From the NCBI GenBank assembly GCA_017880905.1, contig JADGRO010000035.1, forward strand, positions 1 through 64,000: a stretch of DNA of 64,000 bases, in the 5' to 3' direction. The translations under genes and the position numbers were made by a program. This DNA comes from Methylotenera sp. GTDB lineage: Bacteria > Pseudomonadota > Gammaproteobacteria > Burkholderiales > Methylophilaceae. The notes under the pieces are model-generated. The model saw only the letters and a list, made by a program, of their open reading frames with translations, did not search any database and was not told where the DNA came from. Shown piece by piece: positions 29,001 to 37,029 of the stretch (the first letter of the stretch is position 1; each line of letters starts with the position of its first letter).

Positions 29001-29956
29001 CGCCATGAAGCCAAATTATCCAGCGCCGTACCCCACAACACTGCTTTTTTGCCGCCTGCATTCATCGCCACATTCCCCCCAATGCAGCAAGCATCAGCAG
29101 AAGTAGGGTCGCAAGCGAATTCTAACCCTGCGTCAGAAGCCGCTTCCATAGCACGACGCGTTACCACACCTGCGCCACATTCAATGGTAGCTACTTGTCG
29201 CGCTACTCCCGGCAGCGTGCGCATTTGCACGCCGGTGTGTTGATCTAATTTCTCGGTGTTAATCACGACTGACATCGGCGTGAGCGGAATCGCACCTCCG
29301 GTATAACCCGTGCCGCCTCCGCGTGGAATCACTGTTAAACCCAGCTCAATACTGGCCTCCACTAATGCGGCGATTTCGATTTCCGTATCGGGGTTCAGCA
29401 CCACAAACGGGTATTCCACGCGCCAGTCAGTCGCATCGGTAACGTGTGAAACACGCGCCAAACCATCGAACTGCACATTATCTTTACGCGTAATTTTGCT
29501 GAATTTGCTTAAGGCTTTTTTGCGTAAATCGTAAGTTTGACGAAAATCCTCTGCAAATTTTTCTACTGCAATTTTGGCGGCATTGACTAATTTTTGGACT
29601 TTTTCACTCTCGGAATTATTGTTATCACTATTACGCTCATCAATAGCATGAATACGATGGTGAAGCGCATCAATCAAGGCTTTGCGGCGTTTTGGATTGT
29701 CCAACAAATCATCTTGCAAGTATGGGTTGCGCGAAACCACCCAAATATCGCCCAGCACTTCAAACAACATGCGCGCACTGCGGCCTGTTTTACGCTCCGC
29801 GCGTAGCTCATTTAAGATATCCCAACTTTGTTCACCCAAAAAACGAATAACGATTTCGCGATCGGAAAACGAGGTGTAGTTGTAAGGAATTTCGCGTAAG
29901 CGTGTGGCCGGAAGAGGCTCAGTTTGAAAAATTTCAGCAGAAATAGGCGCGTTCAT
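26072..29956 (-). CDS. FAD-linked oxidase / Fe-S / CCG fusion oxidoreductase (DUF3683 type)
   Basis: 1294 aa. An N-terminal DUF3683-like region (1-165); FAD-binding type 4 domain (about 170-390, [16 protein letters not shown] and [13 protein letters not shown]); FAD-oxidase C-terminal domain with [12 protein letters not shown] and [14 protein letters not shown] (about 705-770); two 4Fe-4S sites ([11 protein letters not shown] and [11 protein letters not shown], about 828-915); two CCG (heterodisulfide-reductase-like) modules ending CCGYP and CCGESG (about 1065-1210). This fuses what is split as GlcD-GlcF or D-lactate dehydrogenase plus GlpC elsewhere. It probably oxidises a 2-hydroxyacid and passes electrons to quinone; the substrate is not known. 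Single-gene unit. Confidence 0.85.
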   Translation of the reverse strand: MNAPISAEIFQTEPLPATRLREIPYNYTSFSDREIVIRFLGEQSWDILNELRAERKTGRSARMLFEVLGDIWVVSRNPYLQDDLLDNPKRRKALIDALHHRIHAIDERNSDNNNSESEKVQKLVNAAKIAVEKFAEDFRQTYDLRKKALSKFSKITRKDNVQFDGLARVSHVTDATDWRVEYPFVVLNPDTEIEIAALVEASIELGLTVIPRGGGTGYTGGAIPLTPMSVVINTEKLDQHTGVQMRTLPGVARQVATIECGAGVVTRRAMEAASDAGLEFACDPTSADACCIGGNVAMNAGGKKAVLWGTALDNLASWRMVTPDATWLEVERLDHNLGKIHDIAIARFKINRYDIDMKTLLAEPEIIEIPGPSFRKVGLGKDVTDKFLSGLPGIQKEGCDGLITSATFILHRMPKHVRTIALEFFGNVSHAVPAIVEIKDYLDATAKKDPAVIMAGLEHMDERYIKAVGYATKAARQQRPKMVLIADIASDDENAVGEVASQVVRMCNVRDGEGFIAVSADARKKFWLDRARTAAIAKHTNAFKINEDVVIPLPKLGDYSDGIERINIELSINNKLKLLDALETFMHSELPLQADEDGNADVQMVQAKQAIALQLLRDLRSRWSLILNSLDAPVSALGKESKALTKYENVFRAVQSYDLRISWKRELKHQLEEIFSGREYQKILSRCDEIHKIVLKSRVFIALHMHAGDGNVHTNIPVNSDDYEMMHDAHSAVARVMMLAKSLDGVISGEHGIGITKMEFLDQITIDNFTTYKNKVDPNGHFNKGKLLAGSGLENAYTPSFGLLEQESIIMEQSAIGEIADDISDCLRCGKCKPVCTTHVPRANLLYSPRNKILGTSLLIEAFLYEEQTRRGISLKHFDDFNDVADHCTVCHKCLNPCPVDIDFGDVSIKMRNFLREQGKKKFNLGTAAGMLFLNAKDPATIKFLRATMIGFGYKAQNFAHTLAKRFGLLRDKKRPTATVGKPEIKAQVVHFINRPMPKKMQSKTSRAMLGVEDDRMIPVIRNPKTVTEDSEAVFYFPGCGSERLFSNVGLATQAMLYEVGAITVLPPGYLCCGYPQTSSGNHDKGLQITTDNRVLFHRVANTLNYLDIKTVIVSCGTCMDQLQKYEFEKIFPGCRLLDIHEYLMEKDMRLQTVTGTRYMYHDPCHSPMKTYAPLKVTNTLMGQDVVLNDRCCGESGTFAAARPDIATQVKMRKQEELEKGMEKMGLTVGKPEEKVKILTSCPSCLQGLARYGDDTGIEADYIVVEMAKHILGDNWMQEYVERVNNGGIEKVLL

Positions 29957-30078
29957 TAAGGACGATAAACTCGTAGCAAATTAAAGGCGAATTATATCAT
30001 GCTGCAAACCGCCTAATAACTGCGAGCACACAGTGGTTATTGTTCGTGTTTTTATCTAAAACGCGTTAAAATCAAGCC

Positions 30079-30573
30079 ATGATAAAATTTAAAAAGTTGG
30101 TTCTTCCGGTTGCCATTTTAGCAATATTGGCATTTGCAGGATTCACCTACAATAGGAATATGCAAGCACCTGATGTTGTTTTTACTACGATTGTGGGCAA
30201 AAAAATCAACATGGTCGATTTAAAAGGCAAAGTGGTTTTAGTGAATTTTTGGTCGACCGATTGTGGCGTCTGCGTCAAGGAAATGCCGAATTTAGTTAAT
30301 ACCTACAATGCCTACAAAAGCAAAGGTTTTGAAGTGATTGCAGTCGCCATGCCTTACGACCCACCTGCGCAAGTGCTTAATTATGCAACACAAAAGGCGC
30401 TACCGTTTCCGGTGATGCATGATGGTTTTGGTGAAATTACCGATAAATTTGGCGGCGTACATTTAACGCCAACAACTTATATTTTTGATAAGCTTGGTAA
30501 GCGCCTGCAGTACACGATTGGCGCATTGAATTTTGTCAATTTAAATCAATTGTTGGATAAAGAGCTTAGCTGA
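30079..30573 (+). CDS. TlpA/ResA-like membrane-anchored thioredoxin
   Basis: 164 aa. One N-terminal membrane anchor (about 7-22), then a thioredoxin fold with the active site STDCGVCVKEMPNLV near residue 65 and the cis-Pro loop GVHLTPTTYIFD. Periplasm-facing thiol oxidoreductases of this type reduce apocytochrome c or other thiols. Its stop overlaps the hemJ start (TGATG), so the pair is coupled, in keeping with a role near heme and cytochrome biogenesis. Confidence 0.83.
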   Translation: MIKFKKLVLPVAILAILAFAGFTYNRNMQAPDVVFTTIVGKKINMVDLKGKVVLVNFWSTDCGVCVKEMPNLVNTYNAYKSKGFEVIAVAMPYDPPAQVLNYATQKALPFPVMHDGFGEITDKFGGVHLTPTTYIFDKLGKRLQYTIGALNFVNLNQLLDKELS

Positions 30574-30983
30574 TGTTGTGGGTAAAAGCGCTCCACATCA
30601 TTTTCGTTACTAGCTGGTTTGCGGGCTTATTTTATTTACCAAGATTATTTGTAAACCACGCCATGGTGCAAGATAAAACTGTAAAAGAACATTTCGAAAT
30701 AATGGAACACAAACTCTATAACTTCATGTTACCACTAGCAGTTTTGGCGATTGTGTTCGGTTTGTGGTTGTGGCTTGGTTTTGGTATAACGGGCATTTGG
30801 CTACATACCAAGCTGGTATTAGTTGCTGGCTTAGTAGCTTATCACTTATATTGTGGCAAGCTGATGCGAGATTTTAAATCGGGTAAAAATACGCGTAGCC
30901 ACATATGGTATCGCTGGTTTAATGAGATTCCTGTGTTAATATTGTTTGCGGCAGTTATTTTGGTGGTGGTAAAACCTTTCTAG
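30573..30983 (+). CDS. hemJ: protoporphyrinogen oxidase HemJ
   Basis: 136 aa with four transmembrane helices. N-terminal VKALHIIFVTSWFAGLFYLPRLFV carries the conserved His near residue 8, and KLVLVAGLVAYHLYCG the conserved Lys and second His; C-terminal RWFNEIPVLIL is also typical. HemJ converts protoporphyrinogen IX to protoporphyrin IX in bacteria lacking HemG/HemY. Translationally coupled to the TlpA-like gene. Confidence 0.92.
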   Translation: MLWVKALHIIFVTSWFAGLFYLPRLFVNHAMVQDKTVKEHFEIMEHKLYNFMLPLAVLAIVFGLWLWLGFGITGIWLHTKLVLVAGLVAYHLYCGKLMRDFKSGKNTRSHIWYRWFNEIPVLILFAAVILVVVKPF

Positions 30984-30996
30984 ACTTTACAATTTT

Positions 30997-31776
30997 ATGG
31001 ACATTCTAAATTCAGATTGGCTAATTAAAATGCTCGAGAAATCGAGCTCAACACCGGATGGGCGCTTACTTAGTCTGTTTGATATACTGGATGATTGGCT
31101 AGATGCTCCAAACATTCGTGAACAAATCAATACGCAATTCTCTAAAAAAAGCCATGCACATCTTTTACAAAATTACTTAACCACTGAGGCGGCTAAAGCA
31201 GGCGCTTCTATGCCAGAAATGTTAGCAAATCAGCTGTATTTTATGGCGATAGCTGCGACACAAGAAAAGCTGCAAAGCAGTAACCATAAGAGCTTGCGCC
31301 ATGCCAAAAGTGCTGCCAGCGCCTTAATTTCTGCGCAGACTAAAAAAGAGTTTCATATCGCAAAGTCATCTGCATATACAATCGCTGCCAGCTTTTTAGC
31401 AGCTTTTATTGTTGCTGGCTCGTTATTTATGTTTAATTTAAACCAAGCGACTTTAAAACAAGCCATTGAACAAAAACAAGTTGCACTCTCACGACCATTA
31501 ATACAAGCCGCTATAGCCCCTTCAGCCAATTCTGAGCTCACAGCCAGCCCAGAGCAAACAGCAGCTTTAATGGCTCAACTCGAGCTTATGCGGCATGGAA
31601 ATTGTCAACTAATCGAAGCAATTCAGTTGCCGGACGACCAAAAAGGCATTTATCTCAATATGGTAGTGAATGGACAAGTTTCTACTGACCCTCATGAACA
31701 ACAAGTTGCAATAGAGTTGATTAAAAAAACCCGCTGTAACTACACGCCCATGTTAATGGCAAACTCTACTGGTTAA
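30997..31776 (+). CDS. orphan membrane protein with TetR C-domain-like N-terminus
   Basis: 259 aa. Residues 8-90 align by eye with the C-terminal domain of the adjacent TetR protein: WLIKMLEKSSSTPDGRLLSL/FDILDDWLDAP against WLDEKLTSNSRKPSDKIQQL/FDYIEEWIDSP, then a shared EA...LA-QL pattern. The helix-turn-helix is absent. A transmembrane helix follows (about 126-147, TIAASFLAAFIVAGSLFMF) and a soluble C-terminal part of about 110 residues with two Cys. I know no family with this architecture; a membrane sensor built from a ligand-binding domain is inference. It lies 13 bp after hemJ. Confidence 0.55.
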   Translation: MDILNSDWLIKMLEKSSSTPDGRLLSLFDILDDWLDAPNIREQINTQFSKKSHAHLLQNYLTTEAAKAGASMPEMLANQLYFMAIAATQEKLQSSNHKSLRHAKSAASALISAQTKKEFHIAKSSAYTIAASFLAAFIVAGSLFMFNLNQATLKQAIEQKQVALSRPLIQAAIAPSANSELTASPEQTAALMAQLELMRHGNCQLIEAIQLPDDQKGIYLNMVVNGQVSTDPHEQQVAIELIKKTRCNYTPMLMANSTG

Positions 31777-31803
31777 GTTAACAATATTAAGTTTTAATAA
31801 CTA

Positions 31804-31833
31804 TTGTCTGCACACTATACAGTCTAGTATAAT
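31804..31833 (+). promoter_or_regulatory. promoter of the TetR gene with dyad
   Basis: TTGTCT (31804-31809), 18 nt, TATAAT (31828-31833). The spacer holds TATAC-AGTCTA-GTATA, a dyad overlapping the -10 and suited to autorepression. The predicted +1 falls at about 31840, the GTG start codon. Confidence 0.6.
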
Positions 31834-31839
31834 TAAGTT

Positions 31840-32403
31840 GTGTCTATATTACGCGAAAAAATACTAAGTACCGCAAGCAACCTGTTTCAAACGCAGGGCA
31901 TTAACTCGACTGGCGTAGATAATATTGTTGCTGTTGCGGGTACGACCAAAATGACGCTGTACAAATACTTCCGCACCAAAGAAACGTTAATTTTGGAAGT
32001 GTTGCAAAAAAACCAACAAGATTTTCAAAGTTGGTTAGATGAAAAACTAACTTCAAATAGTAGAAAGCCAAGTGATAAAATTCAGCAACTATTTGATTAC
32101 ATTGAAGAATGGATAGATTCACCCGCATTTATAGGTGTAGCTTTTATTAAAGCCTCGGCAGAGTTTCCCAACGAAGAAAACCCGATTCATCAACTCTCAA
32201 ACCGGCAATCAAGTGAATTCAGGCAATTTATTGGCAAACTGGCAACAGAAGCAAAAATTAAGGATACTGATGGTTTAGCATTGCAACTTTCATTATTATT
32301 TGAGGGTGCAGTACAAGCCGAGCAAATGAAACGCGGCTCTGGCGCAATTAAATACGCCAAAAAAGCGGCTGAAATTTTAATTAACGGTGCCATTAAGGCT
32401 TAG
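31840..32403 (+). CDS. TetR/AcrR-family transcriptional regulator
   Basis: 187 aa from a GTG start. N-terminal HTH (about 5-50: ILSTASNLFQTQGINSTGVDNIVAVAGTTKMTLYKYF) is classic TetR; the rest is the helical ligand-binding and dimerisation domain. No Shine-Dalgarno is seen and the promoter places +1 at the start codon, suggesting a leaderless mRNA. Target genes unknown; the upstream orphan shares its C-domain. A half-site (CAGTCTAG) in its promoter also occurs before the DUF1097 gene at 48.5 kb. Confidence 0.9.
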   Translation: MSILREKILSTASNLFQTQGINSTGVDNIVAVAGTTKMTLYKYFRTKETLILEVLQKNQQDFQSWLDEKLTSNSRKPSDKIQQLFDYIEEWIDSPAFIGVAFIKASAEFPNEENPIHQLSNRQSSEFRQFIGKLATEAKIKDTDGLALQLSLLFEGAVQAEQMKRGSGAIKYAKKAAEILINGAIKA

Positions 32404-32487
32404 CGCAATAAAAACCAAGCTTGCTTTAACAGCGCTAGCTGCAAGATAATAGTGTTTTCAAGTAACTCCAAGACAAAAACGTCATCC

Positions 32488-33456
32488 ATGCAAATACTTA
32501 TCTGTGGCTCGCTGGCTTTTGACACCATCATGGTGTTTCAAGATCAATTTAAAAATCACATTTTGCCCGACAAAATTCATGCTTTAAGTGTAGCGTTTTA
32601 TGTGCCAGAAATGCGTCGTGAGTTTGGCGGTACCGCAGGTAATATTGCTTACAGTTTGCAATTGCTAGAGGGCAAACCTCTCATTATGGCGACAGTGGGT
32701 GAAGATTTTGCGCCGTACACTAAGTGGTTGGATCAAAACAATTTAAACACAGGTCATGTTAAACAAATTACCAACAGCTTTACTGCACAAGCATTTATTA
32801 CCACCGATATTGACGATAACCAAATTACCGCTTTTCACCCTGGCGCCATGGTGGAATCGCATCAAAATAGCGTGAAGGACGCAGAAAATATTTGCTTAGC
32901 GGTTATAGCGCCTGATGGCCGTGAGGGTATGTTTCAGCATGCGCGCGAGTGCTTTGAAGTAGGCATTCCATTTTTGTTTGACCCTGGCCAAGGCTTGCCG
33001 ATGTTTGATGGTGAAGAACTTTTACACTTTATTGAGATGGCGACTTATTTGGCCGTGAATGATTACGAAGCGCAAGTTCTACAAGATAAAACTGGGCTTA
33101 ATCTTGAACAACTCGCGACAAAAGTAAACGCTCTGATTGTCACTTTAGGCGGACAAGGGTCACACATTTATGCGGATGGTCAACGTTTTGAGATTCCGTG
33201 CGTTAAAGCAGACAAGATTGTAGACCCAACGGGTTGCGGTGACGCTTACCGCGCGGGTTTGCTGTATGGCATCGCGAATAACTGGGATTGGCCGACCTGC
33301 GGCAGACTAGCTTCAACCATGGGTGCGATTAAAATCGCTAGCCGTGGCGGACAAAACCACAAGCTAACGCGTGCTGAAATTGAAAACGTTTATTGCAAAG
33401 CACTTGTCCAACATGTAACAGAAGAAGAAAAACTGACCAAATTAAGTTTAAATTAA
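32488..33456 (+). CDS. PfkB-family kinase, adenosine-kinase-like
   Basis: Start taken at ATG 32488 (MQILICGSLAFDTI); the track start at 32452 is a GTG with no family support. 322 aa. Ribokinase fold: N-terminal GGTAGNIAYSLQLL substrate motif, and the anion-hole/catalytic signature DPTGCGDAYRAGLLYG near residue 248 with Asp as base. Sequences of this form are usually annotated as adenosine kinase or carbohydrate kinase; substrate not fixed by sequence alone. Ten bp before the lipoprotein gene. Confidence 0.83.
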   Translation: MQILICGSLAFDTIMVFQDQFKNHILPDKIHALSVAFYVPEMRREFGGTAGNIAYSLQLLEGKPLIMATVGEDFAPYTKWLDQNNLNTGHVKQITNSFTAQAFITTDIDDNQITAFHPGAMVESHQNSVKDAENICLAVIAPDGREGMFQHARECFEVGIPFLFDPGQGLPMFDGEELLHFIEMATYLAVNDYEAQVLQDKTGLNLEQLATKVNALIVTLGGQGSHIYADGQRFEIPCVKADKIVDPTGCGDAYRAGLLYGIANNWDWPTCGRLASTMGAIKIASRGGQNHKLTRAEIENVYCKALVQHVTEEEKLTKLSLN

Positions 33457-33466
33457 GGAGCAACTC

Positions 33467-33919
33467 ATGAGATTTTCAAAACTATTTTTAGTGGCATTTA
33501 TATCTGTATTTTTAGCGGCATGTGCCAGCTCTAACTCTGGTAGCGTATACAAACGCGACGATGCGCGCAAAGTACAAACCGTGAAAACCGGTGTGGTTGA
33601 AAGCGTGCGCTCGGTTAAATTAGAAGGCACCAAATCGCCAGTCGGCACAGTAGCTGGTGGCGCAGTTGGCGGCATTGCTGGTAGCACTATCGGCCATGGC
33701 AGTGGCAGTGCAATTGCTGCAGTAATCGGCGCGGTTGCTGGTGGTATTGCCGGCTCTGCAGTTGAAGAAGGTGTTACCCGTAAAGACGCGCTTGAAATCA
33801 CTGTTAAATTAGATGGTGGAGCTATGATTGCTATCGTACAAGAAGCGGATGAGCAATTTCACCCAGGTGAAAAAGTGCGTATTGTGGAAAATGGCGATAC
33901 GTCACGTGTGACGCATTAA
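33467..33919 (+). CDS. glycine-zipper outer-membrane lipoprotein (SlyB-like)
   Basis: 150 aa. Lipoprotein signal with lipobox LAAC (Cys at residue 19). The centre is a glycine zipper (GTVAGGAVGGIAGSTIG ... GAVAGGIAGSAVEEG), followed by a beta domain ending RIVENGDTSRVTH as in SlyB/Pal-like 17-kDa antigens. Likely anchored in the outer membrane and important for envelope stability. ATG has AAGGAG. Confidence 0.87.
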   Translation: MRFSKLFLVAFISVFLAACASSNSGSVYKRDDARKVQTVKTGVVESVRSVKLEGTKSPVGTVAGGAVGGIAGSTIGHGSGSAIAAVIGAVAGGIAGSAVEEGVTRKDALEITVKLDGGAMIAIVQEADEQFHPGEKVRIVENGDTSRVTH

Positions 33920-34014
33920 TAAAAACTAAAGCTAATTGTCATTAACTAGTCACCTAATTTTCATTATTCGTTAACTTAGACAACATAACATCTCTCGCAA
34001 TTTAGGGAGATGTT

Positions 34015-34764
34015 ATGTTTGCCAAACAGTTAACGTTAAAATCCAACCATCAACAACAACGACTATACCTTAGCCTTGCCCGCACTTCAACAGAAGTAGC
34101 CGAAGCACAGCGCTTACGCTATAAGGTGTTTGCCGAAGAAATGGATGCGCAGCTATCAGGTACTGGCGGATTGGACATTGATGGATTTGATGCTTATTGT
34201 GATCACCTTTTAGTGCGCGAAAGCGCGACAAACCAAGTCATCGGCACATACCGTATTTTAAGCCCGTATCAGTCCTGTGAGGCGGGCGGCTATTACTCTG
34301 CGGGTGAATTTGATTTAACTCGTTTGTCCCATTTATTTCAAAGCACAGTTGAAGTTGGTCGCGCCTGTGTGCATCAAAACTATCGCAACGGTGGCACCAT
34401 TACTATGCTGTGGGCTGGTTTAGCCAGTTACATGCAAATGCACAATTACGAAAACGTGATAGGTTGTGCCAGCACGCCAATTCATGATGGTGGTCATATG
34501 GCGGCAAGTATGTACCACAAACTTAAAGATGAATATTTATCACCCTCAGAATATCGCGTATTTCCGCACAACCCATTGCCAATTTCCTCGTTAAATAAAG
34601 AAATGCAAGTGGTTTGCTCGCCTTTAATTAAAGGTTATTTAAGGCTTGGTGCCTATATTTGTGGCGAACCAGCTTGGGATGCCTCTTTCAACACCGCTGA
34701 TATGCTGGTAATGTTACCATTATCTAAAATCAACAGTAGATATGCATCGCATTTCTTAAAATAA
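34015..34764 (+). CDS. olsB: ornithine N-acyltransferase (OlsB-like)
   Basis: 249 aa, ATG with AGGGAGA. The GNAT-like Acetyltransf_5 fold starts with SLARTSTEVAEAQRLRYKVFAEEMDA and has the catalytic-region VEVGRACVHQNYRNGGTI. OlsB attaches a 3-hydroxyacyl chain from ACP to ornithine, making lyso-ornithine lipid. Assignment is supported by the next gene, a 1-acyltransferase of the OlsA type, one base downstream. Confidence 0.85.
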   Translation: MFAKQLTLKSNHQQQRLYLSLARTSTEVAEAQRLRYKVFAEEMDAQLSGTGGLDIDGFDAYCDHLLVRESATNQVIGTYRILSPYQSCEAGGYYSAGEFDLTRLSHLFQSTVEVGRACVHQNYRNGGTITMLWAGLASYMQMHNYENVIGCASTPIHDGGHMAASMYHKLKDEYLSPSEYRVFPHNPLPISSLNKEMQVVCSPLIKGYLRLGAYICGEPAWDASFNTADMLVMLPLSKINSRYASHFLK

Positions 34765-34765
34765 T

Positions 34766-35515
34766 TTGCAGCAAAGTAACTTAGCCACTCGACTTTATCG
34801 AATATCGTGCATTTTAATTCACACCACTACTGGATTAACGCTCGCAACTTTTGTGTTGCCGTTTGTCAATAAATCCACAACACTTAGCTTAATCAAATGG
34901 TGGTGTGGCGGTTTATTACGCGCATTCAACATAAAAGTGACTACCTATGGAAACTTGCCTGTGCCTAATTCTCAAGGCATCATGTTTGTCGCCAACCATA
35001 TTTCTTGGGCAGATATCCACGCCTTAAATAGCTTAATTCCACTGCGTTTTATTGCTAAATCCGATATTAAAAGTTGGCCAGTTTTTGGCTATTTGGTAGC
35101 AAAGGCCAATACTTTATTTATTGATAGAGGCAAACGCCAACAGGCAGGACACATTGTAGAAATCTCTTCGGCAAGTTTAATAGCGGGTGATAATTTATGT
35201 TTTTTCCCCGAAGGTACTACTACAGATGGCACGCTGGTATTGCCTTTCAAGAGCAGCGTATTGCAAGCTGCAATTACTGCTGAAACGCATATTTGGCCAA
35301 TTGCGATTCGCTATATCAAACAAGATGGTAGCATAAATAAAGCAATGGCTTATGCTGGGGAAACCACACTAATGGAATCGATGCATCAAGTACTAATGCA
35401 AAAAAATCCAGCTATAGAGTTACATTTTTTAGCACCAATTCTTACAAGCGGACAAAATAGGCGTGACCTAGCTCAAGCTGCGTATGATGCAATTGTCAAT
35501 AGACTAGTTATATAG
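34766..35515 (+). CDS. olsA: lyso-ornithine lipid O-acyltransferase (OlsA-like)
   Basis: 249 aa from a TTG start 1 nt after olsB. PlsC-type acyltransferase: HX4D in NHISWAD (about residue 76) and the FFPEGTTTDG motif (about 150), plus an N-terminal membrane helix. Acting after OlsB it would complete ornithine lipid, a phosphorus-free membrane lipid that can replace phospholipid under phosphate limitation. It could instead acylate lysophosphatidic acid. Its 3' end overlaps apaH by 8 bp, tail to tail. Confidence 0.83.
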   Translation: MQQSNLATRLYRISCILIHTTTGLTLATFVLPFVNKSTTLSLIKWWCGGLLRAFNIKVTTYGNLPVPNSQGIMFVANHISWADIHALNSLIPLRFIAKSDIKSWPVFGYLVAKANTLFIDRGKRQQAGHIVEISSASLIAGDNLCFFPEGTTTDGTLVLPFKSSVLQAAITAETHIWPIAIRYIKQDGSINKAMAYAGETTLMESMHQVLMQKNPAIELHFLAPILTSGQNRRDLAQAAYDAIVNRLVI

Positions 35516-36326
35516 CAAGGTCTCTAGCATCATGATTCACTTGTGTAATTTCGTGCGTTTCTAAACACATGGCGGTTAATTGCCCGCCCCACAAGCAGCC
35601 TGTATCCAAGGCATAAATATCATTGCGCTGCAGCAGGCCTAGCGCAGACCAATGTCCGCAAATGATTTGTGATGTTTGAGATTGCCTATTAGGCGCATCA
35701 AACCATGGTGTGTAGCCATTTGGAATATCCTGCAGCTCGCCTTTAAATTCAAACTCCATTTCGCCTTGTGCTGTACAAATACGCATACGCGTCATCGCGT
35801 TGGTAATAATTTTATGTCTATCAATACCTGTTAAATCATCTTGCCAACGATTGGGTTCGTTGCCATACATATTAGCTAAAAAATCGTGATAATCATCAGC
35901 TTGCAACACGGTTTCAACTTCGCGTGCATAATTTAACGCCTCATCAACAGACCACTGTGGCAGTAAACCCGCGTGCACCATCACATAATCATTTTCCGCA
36001 TGCATTAGGGGTTGATAACGCAGCCAAGTTAATAATTCATCGCTATCAGGCGCATCAATAATGGCTTGCAGCGTATCATATCTATGTGCTGGTTTAAATT
36101 GATGCACAACTGCAAGCGCGTGTAAATCGTGATTTCCCAGCACTAATTTGAGTGATTGTTGATGCTGATAACACCAGCGCAACACCTCTAGCGAGCCACT
36201 GCCGCGGTTGATTAAATCGCCCACCAACCACAGCTTATCTTGTTTAGAATCAAATTGCAGGCGCTCCAATAACGCCGTAAAAGCGTGATAGCAACCTTGA
36301 ATATCCCCGATAGCATAAGTACTCAT
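35508..36326 (-). CDS. apaH: symmetrical bis(5'-nucleosyl)-tetraphosphatase
   Basis: 272 aa. Calcineurin-like metal motifs in order: GDIQGCYHAF (residue 7), GDLINRGSGSLEVLRW and GNHDLHALAV, then the late HAGLLPQWS and GHWSALG. ApaH splits Ap4A into two ADP and also decaps Np4-RNAs. The overlap with olsA is convergent. No U-rich terminator was seen at its end. Confidence 0.95.
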   Translation of the reverse strand: MSTYAIGDIQGCYHAFTALLERLQFDSKQDKLWLVGDLINRGSGSLEVLRWCYQHQQSLKLVLGNHDLHALAVVHQFKPAHRYDTLQAIIDAPDSDELLTWLRYQPLMHAENDYVMVHAGLLPQWSVDEALNYAREVETVLQADDYHDFLANMYGNEPNRWQDDLTGIDRHKIITNAMTRMRICTAQGEMEFEFKGELQDIPNGYTPWFDAPNRQSQTSQIICGHWSALGLLQRNDIYALDTGCLWGGQLTAMCLETHEITQVNHDARDLAI

Positions 36327-36340
36327 AACGCATTATACGA

Positions 36341-36372
36341 ATAAAAAAGCCGCTTATGGCAATAAGCGGCTT
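36341..36372 (-). terminator. intrinsic terminator of the cytochrome c5 gene
   Basis: On the minus strand AAGCCGCTTAT (36372-36362) pairs with ATAAGCGGCTT (36357-36347) over a TGCC loop and is followed by T6. Eleven-bp stem. Lies 17 bp past the stop of the cytochrome gene and before apaH. Confidence 0.85.
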
Positions 36373-36389
36373 AGACATATTAATTATGG

Positions 36390-36878
36390 CTATTTTTTGC
36401 CGAGTTTAGCGGGGTCAAAATTTGCACCTGCTTGATTTGCCATATTCGCCACCGCGCCGGCAATCTCGGCATCACTTAAATCCGGGTTGCCGCCGCGTGC
36501 TGGCATAGAACGAATACCTTCGGTTGCATGCTTAACAAGTGTTTCATAGCCTTGTGCAATACGTGGTGCCCACTGTGCCTTATCGCCAATTTTTGGTGCG
36601 CTCATCAAGCCTGCAGCGTGGCACATAGCACACACGGCTTTCACCACTTCCTCACCACTTTTTTCTGTATGCGCACCACTACTTGTTGCAGCTACTTCAA
36701 CCGCTGCTACAGGCTTAATATTTTCTTCGGCATTTGCTACAACTGGCTTGGTATCGCCCTCGGCAGGAACATGCATCAAAAGCGCAATTATCAAACTAAA
36801 CGCTAAAATAGCGCCAAGAATAGCAACCATAGGCTGCAAAGTACTTGGACTTGAATGCTCAACATCTTGTTTATCCAT
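36390..36878 (-). CDS. cytochrome c5-type c-type cytochrome
   Basis: 162 aa. N-terminal membrane anchor (MVAILGAILAFSLIIALLMHV), an Ala/Val-rich linker, and a class I cytochrome domain with the heme site CAMCH (about residue 88) and a distal Met in GIRSMPARGG. Resembles cytochrome c5 (CycB/CytC5). Likely periplasm-facing electron carrier feeding the oxidase encoded nearby. Ends at an intrinsic terminator. Confidence 0.87.
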   Translation of the reverse strand: MDKQDVEHSSPSTLQPMVAILGAILAFSLIIALLMHVPAEGDTKPVVANAEENIKPVAAVEVAATSSGAHTEKSGEEVVKAVCAMCHAAGLMSAPKIGDKAQWAPRIAQGYETLVKHATEGIRSMPARGGNPDLSDAEIAGAVANMANQAGANFDPAKLGKK

Positions 36879-36931
36879 TATTCAGCTCCTACACGCTAAT
36901 CAATAAAAAATATCTTGAAGCAAAGCTGCTT

Positions 36932-36940
36932 TGCTATAAT
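36932..36940 (+). promoter_or_regulatory. extended -10 promoter of tRNA-Arg
   Basis: TGC-TATAAT gives an extended -10 box 11 nt before the tRNA 5' end. No good -35 was found at 17 nt. The same TTGCTATAAT word precedes tRNA-Leu on the minus strand. Confidence 0.6.
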
Positions 36941-36951
36941 CCCCATCAGTT

Positions 36952-37028
36952 GCGCCCGTAGCTCAGTTGGATAGAGTGTTGGTTTCCGAAGCCAAAGGTC
37001 ACACGTTCGAATCGTGTCGGGCGCGCCA
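36952..37028 (+). tRNA. tRNA-Arg(CCG)
   Basis: 77 nt with encoded CCA. Acceptor GCGCCCG/CGGGCGC, D-arm AGCTCAGTTGGATAGAG, anticodon loop TTCCGAA giving CCG (codon CGG), T-arm GTTCGAATC. It ends 1 nt before the stop codon of the convergent ctaB gene. Confidence 0.96.
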
Positions 37029-37029
37029 A

